A DNA stretch of 64,000 nucleotides from Neostapfia colusana. Its lineage: Eukaryota; Streptophyta; Magnoliopsida; Poales; Poaceae. This document shows, in pieces, positions 53,884 through 64,000 of this stretch (the first letter of the stretch is position 1; each line of letters begins with the position of its first letter). The stretch lies in the NCBI GenBank assembly GCA_030760725.1, contig JASWHV010000009.1:89454780-89518779 (forward strand), read 5' to 3'. The position numbers and the translations under genes were made by a program. The notes below the pieces were generated by a model. The model was not told the origin of the DNA. It made no database searches and saw only the letters and a program-made list of their open reading frames with translations.

Positions 53884-54885
53884 ATGGGTGAGCACCGTAG
53901 TTGGATGTATACCGGTTGGAAGAACAGTTCTGGTGGTCACTCGGATGAGTGGTTCGCCAAGACAGATGCTTTTGTAGATCGAGCTTTTTCATTGTCAATG
54001 ATCGATAAGGTGCGGTGCCCATGTATGAAATGTAAGGGTGCAAAGTGTTGGGACAAAGTGAATTTGGCGTTTCACTTGTGTCGATACGGTTTCATGCAAG
54101 ATTATGAGGTGTGGACCTTTCACGGTGAGACATCTTCTCAACACTTACAAGTTTCATATGAGGATGACAACACGGGGGTCGATAGGATGGATGAGATGCT
54201 TGATGCCATAAATCCAGAATTGATGGAGGATCCTCCTACAACGGAGGTTGAAGCGTTTTTCACGCTTCTCAAAGCTTCAGAAGAGCCGTTGCATGAACAC
54301 ACCGAAGTGATGCTCCTTACTTTCATGACTAGATTTATGGCCATTAAGTCTAAGTATTTCTTCTCCAATAACTGCTACAATGATCTCGTCAAATTGATCA
54401 ATGATATCCTTCCACAGCCACATAAAGTGCCTAAAGATATGTATCAATCTAAGAAGTTGATTTCTGGTCTGGGTATGAAATATGAGAAGATTGATATGTA
54501 TCTAGACAATTGCATGCTTTCTTGGAGAGAGCATGCCAACGAGAACAATTGCTTAAAATGTGGTAAAGCGAGATTTGTCGAAGTTGTTAATGACGACGGT
54601 TCAAAAGTAATGACTCAAGTCGCACAGAAGCAGCTTCGCTACTTCCCTGTCAAACCTAGGTTCAAGTGTTTGTTTCTATCTAAAAAACAACTAGACACAT
54701 GCGGTGGCATAAAGAAGGTGTACGTGAGAACAACCGCTTCGATCCAGATTTCGCCAATGATGCAAGAAATATTCGCTTTGGGTTGGCGACAGATGGTTTC
54801 TCACCGTTTAGTACAAACGCAACACCATACTCTTGTTGGCCCGTGTTCGCTATTCCGTACAACTTACCACCATCTCTTTGTATGA
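53884..54885 (+). pseudogene. CACTA transposase, N-terminal part (TNP2 type)
   Basis: A 333-codon frame from an ATG eight bases after an acceptor-like ACTGCAG. The N-terminus shows the transposase-associated domain (HRSWMY, CPCMKCKGAKC, HLCRYGF and WTFHGE) with its Cys/His pattern. A YDLRRL-type middle (NCYNDLVKLINDILPQ) is followed by the CLKCGKARF zinc-like motif that precedes the TNP2 catalytic region. The frame slips by one base in an A run near 54685. From there the correct continuation lies in another frame (next entry). Confidence 0.85.
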
Positions 54886-55046
54886 AGTATGAGTTCATGT
54901 TCCTTTGTCTTATTGTACCTGGACCGGATCATCCTGGTTCACGACTGAACGTGATGATGCAGCCACCTATGCAAGCGGTGGCAGAACTCCCAATCGTACC
55001 TGAAGCCGCCTATGCAAGCGGTGGCGGTAAACCTCATGGCCGGTGA
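54699..55046 (+). pseudogene. CACTA transposase, catalytic start, truncated
   Basis: Continues the transposase in a shifted frame: MRWHKEGVRENN, then LATDGFSPF and IVPGPDHPG, blocks typical of the TNP2 catalytic region, including the first acidic residue. After about 85 codons the similarity ends abruptly at MMQPPMQAVAELP; the remaining several hundred residues of a TNP2 protein are deleted. A short duplicated phrase (CCTATGCAAGCGGTGGC at 54968 and 55010) lies at the deletion edge. Confidence 0.83.
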
Positions 55047-55118
55047 GTTCTGTTGTTTTTCATTTACTTTCATGAAATTCAAGACAAGAAACTTTAATAC
55101 TCTTACTTCGTTGTGCAG

Positions 55119-56043
55119 GTTGGCCATCTTCAATGGAGTAGTCGACTCGAGGGAGGCGCGGTCTTCCTCGAGGGCCTATTCATCGCAGGGTGGATCCAGC
55201 AGGCGTGGCAGCTGAGATCTGGAGCTCCAGAGTGTTCAGGGGGAGCTCCAAAGGATGCAGGAAGCGCTGAGGCTCATGAACGAGAGGCAGGCAGCCGAGC
55301 TCCGGGCTAGGGACGAGTATCAACACTACTACATGCTACAGCTGCAAGCTGCCATGCAGGTAAGTTCAGATCGTTGTACTCAATGTTTCTAATATATGAA
55401 TGACATGTATAATAATTTACTTCATATTTGCAGGCTATGGCCGCAGGACAGCCGGCTGTGTTTCCTCAGTGGGCGCCGCCACCGATATAGCTACCACAGG
55501 GGCCGACGTTAGGAGCACAGGTACAAAATTTCTCATAATAGCAGCAACTAGTTAAACTTGCTCAGATTTAGTTGAATTTGATCAAACTTACTCAAACTTA
55601 GGTAAAACTAGTTAAACATACTCAAACTGAATAAAATATGGTACAATTTACTCAACCATAGTAAAATATGAGCAAACTTACTCAAACATAGCCAAAACTA
55701 GTTGAACTAGCTCAAACATAAACCATACTAGTCCATACTTCTCAAACTTAGTAAAATATGAGCAAACCTACTCAAACATAGCCAAATCTAGCTAACTTGC
55801 TCAATTCTAACTTCTAATGAGTTTATTTAGTCATATACACATTTGTGAACTTCTAATTTGTCTAACTATACATGTACATCACAGGGATCGGCGACGCAGG
55901 CTCAGAAAACTCCATCCCCTCTGCATCTGGCGTTTGGACGAGCACGCGACGACTTCCTGGACTCTGGTGGTAGCGGTCGGGGTAGCGTAGGGTATTGTGG
56001 CGTGCGTATAGTGTTTTTGTGCCTGCCTGTGAGTATGTTTTGA
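55119..56043 (+). pseudogene. 3' exons of the second CACTA gene (plant transposase type)
   Basis: Three exon-like segments: 55119-55359, 55434-55520 and 55885-56043, with GT...AG introns (GCAG|GTAAG at 55360; TTGCAG|G at 55433; CACAG|GTAC at 55521; ATCACAG|G at 55884). The frame is conserved with phase 0 at both later junctions. The first is a Glu/Gln/Arg-rich likely coiled coil (RMQEALRLMNERQAAELRAR). In-frame stops occur at 55213 and near 55490. The composition fits the C-terminus of the second En/Spm-type CACTA protein. The 5' part is lost in the same deletion as the transposase end. Confidence 0.65.
55545..55860 (+). repeat. Degenerate short repeats in a CACTA intron
   Basis: The phrases ACTCAAACATAGCCAAA and GTAAAATATGAGCAAAC recur irregularly. 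They lie within the intron between the last two exons. Confidence 0.7.
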
Positions 56044-56127
56044 TTGCCTGTGATCTAGCCATCGAGCCAGGGCTGGCCTCGAAGCCAGGGCAGTATTTTC
56101 TGTTTTTTTTAAAAAAAAATTGCAAAG

Positions 56128-56616
56128 CTTATTGACGACGGTTTCTGGTACCTGGCCATTGTCAATAAGCCATTAGTATTGACGACAGCCAAGTACCAGA
56201 AACCGTCGTCAATAAGCCACTGTTATTGACGACGGTGAAAAATTTGGTCGTCGTCAATAAGCCATTAGTAATGACGACGGCCAAGTACCAGAAACCGTCG
56301 TCAATAAGCCACTGTTATGGACGACGGCCCAAAACTTGGCCGTCGTCAATAAGCCATCGTTATTGACGATGGTAGAAACCCTGGCCGTCGTCAATATTCT
56401 GCTATAGCTTATTGACGATAACCGGATTTAGCTGTTGTCCATAAGCTTATTGACGACGGTTACCATCGTCAATAAGCTTATTGACGACTAATAATTGATG
56501 ACAGCCATAAACCGTCGTCTATAACATTTTACCGTCGTCAATAACTTATTGACAACGGTATTGTGCTTATTGACGACGGTTTTCAACCGTCGTCTATTGT
56601 CCGGATTCCTGTAGTG
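56128..56616 (+). repeat. 3' subterminal and terminal repeats of the CACTA
   Basis: About twenty TTATTGACGACGG/CCGTCGTCAATAA copies in both orientations, closing with TTCCTGTAGTG. The array is much longer than the 5' one. Confidence 0.92.
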
Positions 56617-57624
56617 AGATAAAGGAATGTAGAAATAAATAAATTAATAAAAGAAAAAAATAATAAAAGAATAAAAATAAAAATAAATAAAAGAAAATAA
56701 AAAGAAAAAACCCAAACCGCCCTCTCCTCACTAACCTGGCCGGTGCTCTCCCCCTTAGGGATTTTCCCTTGCCGCACTCCCCTAGGGAAATTTTTCCCTG
56801 CCCGCCTCCCCTAATTTCCCTCCCCCTAGGGATTTTCCCTACCCCAATTAACCTCAGCCCTTGATTAAAAATATTTGCTGAAATCCTAGCCCCTAGCCTC
56901 CACCTTTCTCAAATTAAATCCCAGCACTTGATCAAAATATTTTCCTGAAATCCTTGCCCCTTGGCTGCCCCCCCTATAAATAAAACCCTTCCCCCCCCCC
57001 CCTCGGCCGCCGCCCCTGCCCAGAAAACCCCCTGTCCGCCCCTGCTGCTGCTCTGCCCTGGACGCGCCATGCTGCCCTGCCTTGCCCGCCGCCGCAGCCC
57101 TGCCCTGCTGCACCTCTGCCGGAGAAGAAGACCCCTGGGTCTCCCTGCCCTCTCCGCAGCTCTGCTCTGCCCCAAGGAAAACCCCAGCCGCCCACATTGA
57201 TCAAGAGGAGCTCCAGCTGCTGCCCCTGCAAAGAGAAGACCAACCGCAGAGGAGAAAAGGAGGAGGAAGAGAGGCAGGAGCCGCAATCCTTCGTGCAACG
57301 TCGCTTCCGTCATCTTTAACCCCTCTGCATCATACCTTGCGACCGGGAGCTACGCACGTAAGTAGGACAGCCCCCGGCTTAGGTTTTGATGACGGTTTGA
57401 TCTAATACCAAGCTAGAATCATAGCCACGTCCAAATTGATTTCCAGCAGCATCGATTATCGTAAAACTCCACTAAAACCTACCCAAAACTCGCATGGACA
57501 CATACAAACTGTTTATTATAGGTTGCATTATAGGATTGCATGCATCCGCATCATCGCATCTTGAGTAAAATGTGTGCATTGCATTGATTGATGTATTACT
57601 TTGTATGTACATGATCATGACTAG

Positions 57625-57708
57625 AAGGACACGCTCAAGAGGCCGTCTATGAGGACCTCCAGCACCAAGACTTCAACACTTTTGAGCAACACAACCTGTT
57701 GGAGCAAG
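57625..57708 (+). other. Putative LTR exon a (family B, 3' copy)
   Basis: Open as 2 + 27 codons + 1, like 18056-18139, before AG|GCAAGT. A handful of changes, some synonymous, no indels. Confidence 0.38.
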
Positions 57709-58749
57709 GCAAGTGCCCCTTGACCATATTGATCTTATGTTTTGAACTGTTTTGTTTGTGAAAACTGCATGCTCGTTTCAACTTGATGGGAAAACATTTT
57801 AGTAGGAGTTTACTAGCATTTTTAACATCCCTTGTCGCCGGGAACTTGATGAGTTGGGTATGGTGTCATTTTCTCTTTTGCACCGCATAACTTACGGGAT
57901 TACAGGAAGCTAAAACAAACTTGCTTACTACTGCACTCATAAAGATCAAAGATGATGAGAAAATGATGATGTTAATGAGCATGGAACTGGGGAGATCTAG
58001 GCAATCTTGGCTCATCATTATGTTGAATGAGATGGTAGTTTGCTTGCCTTAGATCTAAGGACCAGTTTGTACGAGAACACGCCAGGAAAACAATGCCACC
58101 ACAAGGACAAATATGGGTGCGGCTTAGCTAACTAATTAGGTGTGTTGCTAGTTTGTTATGGACCATTGGATTGCGCCGGGAATGAGAGTCGAGGAGAACT
58201 GTCCTGGGAACTGCATGGCACTCCAGGGGCACGTGGGTAGGAGAATGGAGATTCAAGCCTGTCGGTGAAACCTCACTTGGTTCGTACATTCTAGTAGCCC
58301 CTTTGTATAGGCTATTTTGTGATCTCTTGGCCATACACCAACAGTTGTGTAGTGGCATGTTGGAGGTTTCTCTAGTCATCGACGGGTGGTGAAATTACGA
58401 ACTTGTGGGTAAAGTGGTGCCACCTCTGCAGAGTGTAAAACTATCATGATAGCCGTGCTTCCGGTTACAAGCCCTTGCCAACTTCCATGATTAGAGGCAA
58501 AACTTGGGATGGTTATTTGGGTATGGTTATGCTAATGTCATTCGGGACTGGTTTTGGGACTGGTTTTGGTTATGATTATGATATTTGATTCGGTTATGTG
58601 AATATGTGTTGATCATGAGAAATTGTGAATATGAGATAGCTTGAGAATGATCATTGGTTGGTTAAGACTTGATAAATTATGATGTATGATGGTATTGAAC
58701 ATGAGGGATGATGAATTACTTGGGTATGATGTGATTTAATTCACCTAGA

Positions 58750-58802
58750 CATTGTAGGCTGTTTTTCTTGTGATTGTGAAATAAATCTTGCTTGCTGCAA
58801 TG
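58750..58802 (+). other. LTR stem-loop, divergent version (family B, 3' copy)
   Basis: Arms 58750-58757 and 58795-58802 are identical to the 5' LTR arms. The loop between them contains TTTTTCTTGTGATTGTGAA. Confidence 0.35.
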
Positions 58803-59196
58803 AACCCTTTGTTTCCAACCTTGTTTTAAGCTACTTGTCATACTTTCCTGCACTTGCTGAGTACGACATGTACTCACCCTTGCATTTCCCACAATATATC
58901 AGCTACAGGAGAAGAGTAATTCAAAGAGCAGGTGGAGTACTAGGCATGTGCACTACCGTCAACTGCTTGTAGAGTCGGAGTTGGAGCCCTGCTACCTTAG
59001 TTTACTGCTGCTACTGTTTAGAGTCTTCTGCTGCAAAATAAATTGATACTCATGATTCAGACATTGAACTATTGTAATAAAGTACTTCAGCGTGGTTATA
59101 TTCTGAATTCAGTTTGTGATGAATCTGTGTATGTGTGATGAACGTCCTGGGCATACATACACAATACGTGGTTCATTTTTGGAACCGGGTGTCACA

Positions 59197-59461
59197 AGAA
59201 AATTCTGAAGTTTCTGAAAAGTTCAGTTTGCAGCATGATAAACATCCAGATTTTGCCTACAAATTCGGAGAATGAAAATGACGTGCATATGTAGAACATC
59301 GAAAATGGAGTTTGTATGCGTCCTAGGCGTATGTTTTAAGGTGGACTGCTCCTAAACTCCGAGTTGAACTCGAGTCCGAGTTGTAAACTCTTTCCATGAA
59401 CTTGTGGACGTCTCAGCTGATTCTCCACGTTCCCAAGTCCTCCTCCATTCACTTGTTGTTC
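59197..59461 (-). other. Flank between B and Gypsy F
   Basis: About 265 bases. Read on the minus strand it is downstream of the integrase of F and may include its 3' untranslated end or LTR start. I find no polypurine tract or matching repeat in the window, so this is unresolved. Confidence 0.4.
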
Positions 59462-60229
59462 TTATCCATTGTTCCTAATAACAATTAAATCATTACATAG
59501 CAATCTATTCTCAAACTCATATGCAAAGGAAGTTAGAAACGAGTTCACCTGCTGATCTAGTAACTGTGCTCGTGCTCTTGTGATTGGCCCTTGTAGTTCA
59601 ATGTCTGTATACGCTGTTATGATGTCCTCATCATCTTTCCCCTCTTGAATCATAGTCGTCCTCGACTCACGTTCATCTTCTTCTCCAAAGTATGGCCTCA
59701 AATCTGAAATTTTAAATGTGCGACTAACCCCGAAATCAGGAGGCAACTCAAGCTTATATGCATTATCATTAAGCTTTTCAACAATCTTAAAACTACCAGA
59801 AGCTCGTGGCATAAGTTTAGATTTCCTCAAGTCAGGGAATCACTCTTTTCTTAAATGTAACCACACCAAATCCTCCGGTTCAAGTTTTACTTCTTTTCTA
59901 CCTTTACTGCCTGCAATCCTATACTTTTCATTCATTCTTTCAATATTTTTCTTTGTAGTTTCATGCATCTTAAGAATGAAATCAGATCAGTGTGCAGCAT
60001 CCAAATTTATAGTTTCAGAAGGATGCAAAGGTAGTAAATCAATAGGAGCACGGGGATTGAAACCGTACACTACCTGGAATGGGCTTACCTTCATCGTGGA
60101 GTGAAAGGATCTGTTGTAAACAAATTTTATATGTGGTAAACAATCCTCCCACAACTTTAAAATTGTTTTCAAGACAGCCCGCAACATAGTGGATAAAGTA
60201 TGATTAACTACCTCGGTTTGTCTACCCAT
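59462..60229 (-). pseudogene. Integrase C-terminal part of element F
   Basis: From the Glu block (GRQTEVVNHTLSTMLR) and SPFQVVYGFNPRAPIDLLP through a damaged section (59840-59990) to SKLMPRASGSFKIVEKLNDN and the tail GPITRARAQLLDQQV, with a stop at 59462. No chromodomain is obvious. Confidence 0.8.
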
Positions 60230-60301
60230 TTATGAGTGACATGTAGTTGAAAACAACAACTTGGTTCCCAATATATACCACAAAGTTCTCCAAAAATGAC
60301 T

Positions 60302-60725
60302 TCAAATTTTTGCATCACGATCAGAAACAACGGTATTTGGCACACCATGTAAACGAACAATTTCCGTCATAAACAAATCAGCAATGTGTGAGGCATTATC
60401 ATTCTTATGACAAGGTATAAAGTGTGCCATTTTGGAGAAACAATCAACAACAAAAAAAATACCATCCCTCCACCTCATAGTCCTAGGCAATCCCAAAACA
60501 ATGTTCATAGAAATATCCTTCCTAAGGTACACTAGGAACAGGAAGAGGCATATAAAGACCATGTGGGTTAAGGCGAGACTTAGCTTTATTGCAAGTAGTG
60601 CATCGTGACACGTAGCGCTCGACATCACACCTCATTTTCGGCAAAAAGAAGTGTGTGAACAGCACATCCTCAGTTTTCTTCACTCCAAAATGTCCCATCA
60701 AACCTCCTCCATGTGCTTCCTGCAA
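60302..60725 (-). pseudogene. Integrase N-terminus and core of element F
   Basis: Zinc-binding region (AHGGGLMGHFGVKKT ... CTTCNKAKS) and core (MNIVLGLPR, where the usual first Asp reads Asn; HGVPNTVVSDRDAK with the second Asp). A frame change lies at about 60530-60560. Confidence 0.82.
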
Positions 60726-61502
60726 AAGTAATAGATGACTGGATCTAGCTGGGACGCATAGCTTGTTAGCATGATAGAGTAGACCTTCTCACAGCACATA
60801 TTTGTTCCAAGTTCTTCCTTCTCTACAATTTTCAAAAGCATCTTCGAAGTCCAAATCAGTAGGGTATAATGCTTTTATTGTTTCCAACCCAAAGATTTTA
60901 TGATCAAGTTGGGACAGCATGGTATAACATCTAGATAATGCATCGACAATGACATTTTTCTTCCCTTTCTTATGCTTAATGATGTATGGAAATGACTCTA
61001 TATGAACTCAATCCATTTAGCATGTTGTTTATTCAAATTGCTTTGACACTTAAGATACTTCACAGATTCATGGTCGGAATGTATGACAAACTCCTTAGAC
61101 CAAAGATAATGTTATCATGTTTGTAAAACTCGAACTAAGGCATACAATTCCTTATCATAAGTACAATAATTCAGAGAAGGACCATGCATTTTCTCACTAA
61201 ATAAAGCAACGGGTTTACCTCCTTGAATGAGAACGCCTCCAATACCAATGCCGCTTGCATAGTATTCTAGCTCAAAGGTCTTGTCAAAATCAGGAAGTTG
61301 CAGCAATGGTGCTTGTGTAAGCTTCGATTTCAGAGTATCAAAAGCTTGTTGTTGCTGTTCGCCCCATCAAAACGGCACTCCCTTCTTCATTAGCTCATGC
61401 ACAGGTGCTGCAATGGTGCAGAAATCCCACACAAAGCAATGATAAAAACCTGCAAGACCAAGAAAACTACGCACCTACGTGACGGTTGTTGGAGTTGGCC
61501 AG
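60726..61502 (-). pseudogene. RNase H region of element F
   Basis: One clear block (61306-61115) with FELEYYASGIGIGGVLIQ and YCTYDKELYALVRVLQT. The rest, towards 60726 and 61502, is recognisable only in pieces broken by stops. Confidence 0.7.
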
Positions 61503-62247
61503 CTAGTGATTGCAACAATTTTTTTCCTTATTCATCTCAATTCCATGCGTTGAAACAACATAGCAAAGAAATGATACTCGATTGGTGCAATAGACGCACT
61601 TTTTGAGGTTACCAAATAAATGTGCATCTCTTAAAACAGCAAAAACAGCACGTAAATGGGAGAGATGTTCGTCATATGACTTGCTGTAAATGAGGATATC
61701 ATCGAAGTAAACCACCACAAAATTTTCCAATAAAAACACGTTAAACCTCATTCATTGATCGCATAAAAGTGCTAGGTTTATTAGTTAAACGAAAATGCAT
61801 GACTAACCACTCATAAAGGTCAAACTTGGTTTTAAATGCAGTTTTCCATTCATCTCCTAGTGCCATTATAATTTGATGGTAACCACTACGCAAGTCAATT
61901 TTCATGAAAATGATAGCACCACTCAATCCATCAATCATGTCATCCAAGCGAGGAATAGGAAAACGATATCAAATTGTGATGTTATTAATTGCTCGACCAT
62001 CAACACACATGCACCAACTACCATCTTTCTTAGGAACCAAAAGAACAGGAACGGAGCAAGGGCTAAGGCTTTCATGAATGTACCCGCGGTCCAAAAGATA
62101 TTGAACTTGTCGCTGAATTTCCTTAGTCTTCTCTGGATTGGCCCTGTACGCTGCACGATTTGGCAAACTTGCTCCTGGAATCAAGTCAATCTTGTGTTCA
62201 ATGCCCCTCGTATGTTGTAATCCAGGCGGTATCTCGGGGGGAAACAT
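61503..62247 (-). pseudogene. Reverse transcriptase of element F
   Basis: Blocks in order: HKIDLIPGASLPNRAAYR, YIHESLSPCSVPVLLVPKKDG, IDLRSGYHQI, LVMHFRLTNKPSTFMR and the catalytic YFDD (61693-61710). A TGA at 61969-61971 and a frame change near 61745 interrupt it. Confidence 0.85.
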
Positions 62248-62250
62248 ATC

Positions 62251-62859
62251 CTAAAACTCCTGCAAAAGGTTAGAAACAGCAGGGGGCAATGCAATAGACA
62301 ATTCATGAAGGAAAAACATGGCTTCTTTGCATACTAAAGCATAGCACATCCCCTTAGCATCAGATAAATCAGCAAGGTCAGATTTAGTTGTGAGCAACGA
62401 AGGTGGTTTTAACTTAATGACTTGCTGTTTCTCATATTCTAGTTTTGTTGTTTTATCACCATGAATTTTACTCTTCTCAAAATGCACAATTTCAACAGGA
62501 GTCATAGGAAGCAAAGTGATTTTCTTTCCTTTATGCATGAGAGTATATTTATTAGTTCTACTACGATAAATAGCATCTGTATCAAATTCTCAAGGACGAC
62601 CCAACAAAAGAGAACAAGCATCCATAGGCACAACATCAAAATCAGCAAAATCATTGTAAGAACTAATCAAAAAAAGAACTCTCGCTGTTTGTGTTACCCA
62701 AACCTTACCGCTGTTGTTGAACCATTGAATGTGGTATGGATGAGGGTGTGCTGTTGTTTTCAAACAAAATTTCTTGACGACGTCCATGTTCGCGAACTTA
62801 TTATGGATGCCTCCATCAATTATAGTGCGTACACAGCAGTCCGTAACGACGAGAAACAT
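62251..62859 (-). pseudogene. Protease and linker of element F
   Basis: Active-site region CCVRTIIDGGIHNKF (DGG instead of DSG) near 62820, VVPMDACSLLLGRP at the end of the protease, then KKITLLPMTPVEIV and a linker to the RT. Stops at 62590 and 62251 interrupt a frame that otherwise runs on. Confidence 0.8.
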
Positions 62860-63716
62860 GTGAAGGAGATTGTGTCATTGTATGTTGTCATGGGCCTCCA
62901 CTTTGAAGCTCAAAACATGCTGCACAATGATTGTCCTATATTTCTCCGTCGCTGCTGTACCAAGTACCTCTTCGTCGGAGGTATAGTGGTTGTCCTTTGG
63001 GCCTGCAACGTTCGTAGCAAGAGAATATTCATCTTCAACATCAGAAGTACTATCATATCCACCACCATCGCGTGCTATGTATGCTCGCTTGCTCGGGCAA
63101 TTTTTGATCATGTCAGCGATGACACTTGATGTCGGAATTGCAACTCGTATAAGGTGTGGAAGACGTAGGCTTGAATGGTGTCGTCTTGCTTCCGTCCTGC
63201 ACGCGAGAAGGTGGCACAGCAGGTGTTGTCCGTTGGCTGCCATTGGATGGTGTAGTGGCTGCACGAAAACTCGAAGATGGTGTTGTTTTGGGTGGTGTAG
63301 ACGTCAAACGTGGCGTGAAGGTGCTCATTGTGCGTTGTTGCTGCTGTTGGCGGCCCTGCAATTCTTTTTCTGCCAACATAGCAAGCTGAAACAATCTGTT
63401 AACAGTATCATATTCCTTGAATCAACAATGTCCTGAATTTCACATCTCGACCACCCATAAAAATGAGTTATTTTATCATCCATGTCCACTACTACCCTGC
63501 AGCGCAACATACCCTTCTGTAACTCTTGATAATACTCCTCTATGGACATGTAACCTTGGTCTAAGCGCTGCAATTTTTTGTGAAGGTCCTGCTGAAAAGG
63601 AGGAACAAATCAAGCATAGCTTCCTTCAATCTATCCCATGTTGGAGGATCAGTTCTAGTTTTTACAAGTTCATTCCGCCATTGATAGCAAAATTTATAAA
63701 CTCACAAGTGGCTTGA
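62860..63716 (-). pseudogene. gag of element F, 5' end missing
   Basis: Gag C-terminal half: SIEEYYQELQKGML block (63573 on), QLAMLAEKELQGRQQQQ, a Ser/Thr/Pro-rich linker, and a damaged zinc knuckle (IKCHR ... KNCPSKRAY, around 63095-63130, with a frame break between its halves). An acidic stretch (DSTSDVEDEYSLATN) follows. The N-terminal part is cut off at 63717. Confidence 0.8.
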
Positions 63717-64000
63717 TGTAAAGGTCCCAAAAAAATTGTGAATACAAAGGGCCTGAAGTTTGAACACCATTTAGTTTCACGTTATGAAAATTTGGACTTG
63801 TTTAAATTTTTCCACATGTGATGACACACATGAGTGTCCTACCACTCAAGCCTAGGATCAATTGAGTGTTGGGGGACAAAGTTATTTTAAAACCCATGTG
63901 TAAGCTCTCATGTGCAAGGGGAAATGAACTTCAGATTTCTAAACTCAAATTGTTCAAACTCAAATTTCAAATCAGGGCAACAATAGGAATGCAAACTGTT
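63717..64000 (+). repeat. Start of a D-type LTR, runs off the window
   Basis: TGTAAAGGTCCCAAAAAAAT begins here, in the middle of gag of F. The following 200 bases match the start of solo LTR D read on the minus strand from 45951 (e.g. GTTTGAACA, then ACTTG/ACTTAC and CCACATG/TTACATG). It is therefore another chromovirus-type insertion in F; its target duplication and the rest lie outside. Confidence 0.78.

Larger units (their letters stand above)
50425..56616 (+). mobile_element. Defective CACTA (En/Spm-type) transposon
   Basis: A 6.2-kb DNA transposon with terminal inverted repeats CACTACAGGAA... / ...TTCCTGTAGTG and the 3-base target duplication AGA (50422-50424 and 56617-56619). Both ends carry arrays of TTATTGACGACGG-type subterminal motifs in both orientations. 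Inside are a TATA box, a GC-rich leader exon with a donor, a long intron with foreign sequence, a truncated TNP2-type transposase ORF and the 3' exons of a second gene. The transposase catalytic region is largely deleted, so the copy is non-autonomous. Confidence 0.93.
17372..59196 (+). mobile_element. Ty3/Gypsy chromovirus 'B', hosting nested insertions
   Basis: An LTR retrotransposon expanded to 42 kb by insertions. Its pieces are a 5' LTR (17372-19627, start missing), PBS, upstream ORF, gag (from 32205), pol part 1 (33369-35300), pol part 2 (49010-50353), polypurine tract and 3' LTR (50356-59196). The insertions are Copia G at 21187-32128, Tat element E at 35306-49009 and the CACTA at 50425-56616, each with its target duplication. 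The pol frame reads across the E insertion site: the sequence before 35305 continues at 49015. The C-terminal chromodomain-like tail puts B among chromoviruses. Many stops and mutated active sites show it is dead. Confidence 0.88.
50356..59196 (+). repeat. 3' LTR of element B, split by the CACTA
   Basis: Begins TGTAACACCC after the polypurine tract. The first 69 bases (50356-50424) are separated from the rest (56620-59196) by the CACTA insertion. The first 290 bases beyond it are A-rich and then CCCTAGGGATTTTCCC-rich. The rest repeats 17372-19627: TATAAATAA at 56975, GTAAGT at 57358, exon a 57625-57708, GC-type donor, stem-loop 58750-58802, acceptor at 58918. It ends GTGTCACA. Confidence 0.87.
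59462..63716 (-). mobile_element. Broken Ty3/Gypsy element 'F' (minus strand)
   Basis: Gag to integrase on the minus strand, without LTRs in the window: the gag start is cut at 63717 by a D-type LTR and the 3' side meets element B. The protein style (LLGRP protease end, integrase tail GPITRARAQLLDQQV) is that of chromovirus-like Gypsy elements such as the CRM or Reina groups, but I cannot choose between them. Stops and frame changes are frequent, so this is the oldest-looking element here. Confidence 0.82.

Noticed and set aside
1..64000. tRNA, rRNA or other standard RNA genes
   Set aside because: Only tRNA-complementary primer sites of 12-20 bases were found; no full tRNA or rRNA sequence was recognised by eye.

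Overview
The window is plant nuclear DNA and almost certainly from a grass. It consists almost wholly of nested transposable elements: LTR retrotransposons of the Ty3/Gypsy and Ty1/Copia superfamilies, a CACTA DNA transposon and a truncated LINE. I see no intact host gene, rRNA, tRNA or CRISPR array. The one host-like stretch is a short exon fragment, resembling a nucleotide-sugar transporter, carried inside the CACTA element. The grass assignment is inferred from the element types (very long-LTR chromoviruses, a Sirevirus-like Copia, a Tat-lineage Gypsy, a CACTA with TTATTGACGACGG-type subterminal repeats) and from GC-rich 5' leaders. No species can be named.

Layout. (1) 1-15774: Gypsy chromovirus 'A' on the + strand. 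It has 4-kb LTRs (214-4165 and 11463-15774), a PBS, an extra ORF before gag, and a decayed gag-pol ending in a chromodomain-like tail. Its right LTR carries a 0.6-kb LINE fragment (13865-14475) with a target duplication. A minus-strand copy of the same LTR start lies head to head with it at 1-209. (2) 15775-17371: 3' part of a related LTR ('C'). (3) 17372-59196: chromovirus 'B' on the + strand, which hosts several insertions. A minus-strand 10.9-kb Sirevirus-like Copia 'G' (21187-32128, duplication CACAT) sits before gag. A Tat-lineage Gypsy 'E' (35306-49009, duplication GGTAC) splits pol, and 'E' itself holds a minus-strand solo LTR 'D' (41725-45951, duplication GAGTG). The 3' LTR of B holds the CACTA element (50425-56616, duplication AGA). 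(4) 59462-63716: a minus-strand, heavily broken Gypsy 'F', cut at 63717 by the start of another D-type LTR that runs off the window.

How the parts work together: each retroelement shows the usual order of LTR promoter, tRNA-primed PBS, gag, protease, reverse transcriptase/RNase H, integrase, polypurine tract and LTR. All are inactivated by stops, frameshifts or nested insertions. G has nearly identical LTRs and looks youngest; A and B are older.

The most interesting signals are inside the long LTRs. Four related LTR families (A, B, C, D) share a short stem-loop whose stem sequences differ but still pair, around a conserved loop. They also share an apparent GC-AG intron. In A, B and C this intron lies between two short exons in the same phase, which together could encode a small acidic peptide. 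Both observations come from reading and comparing copies by eye and have not been tested by computation.
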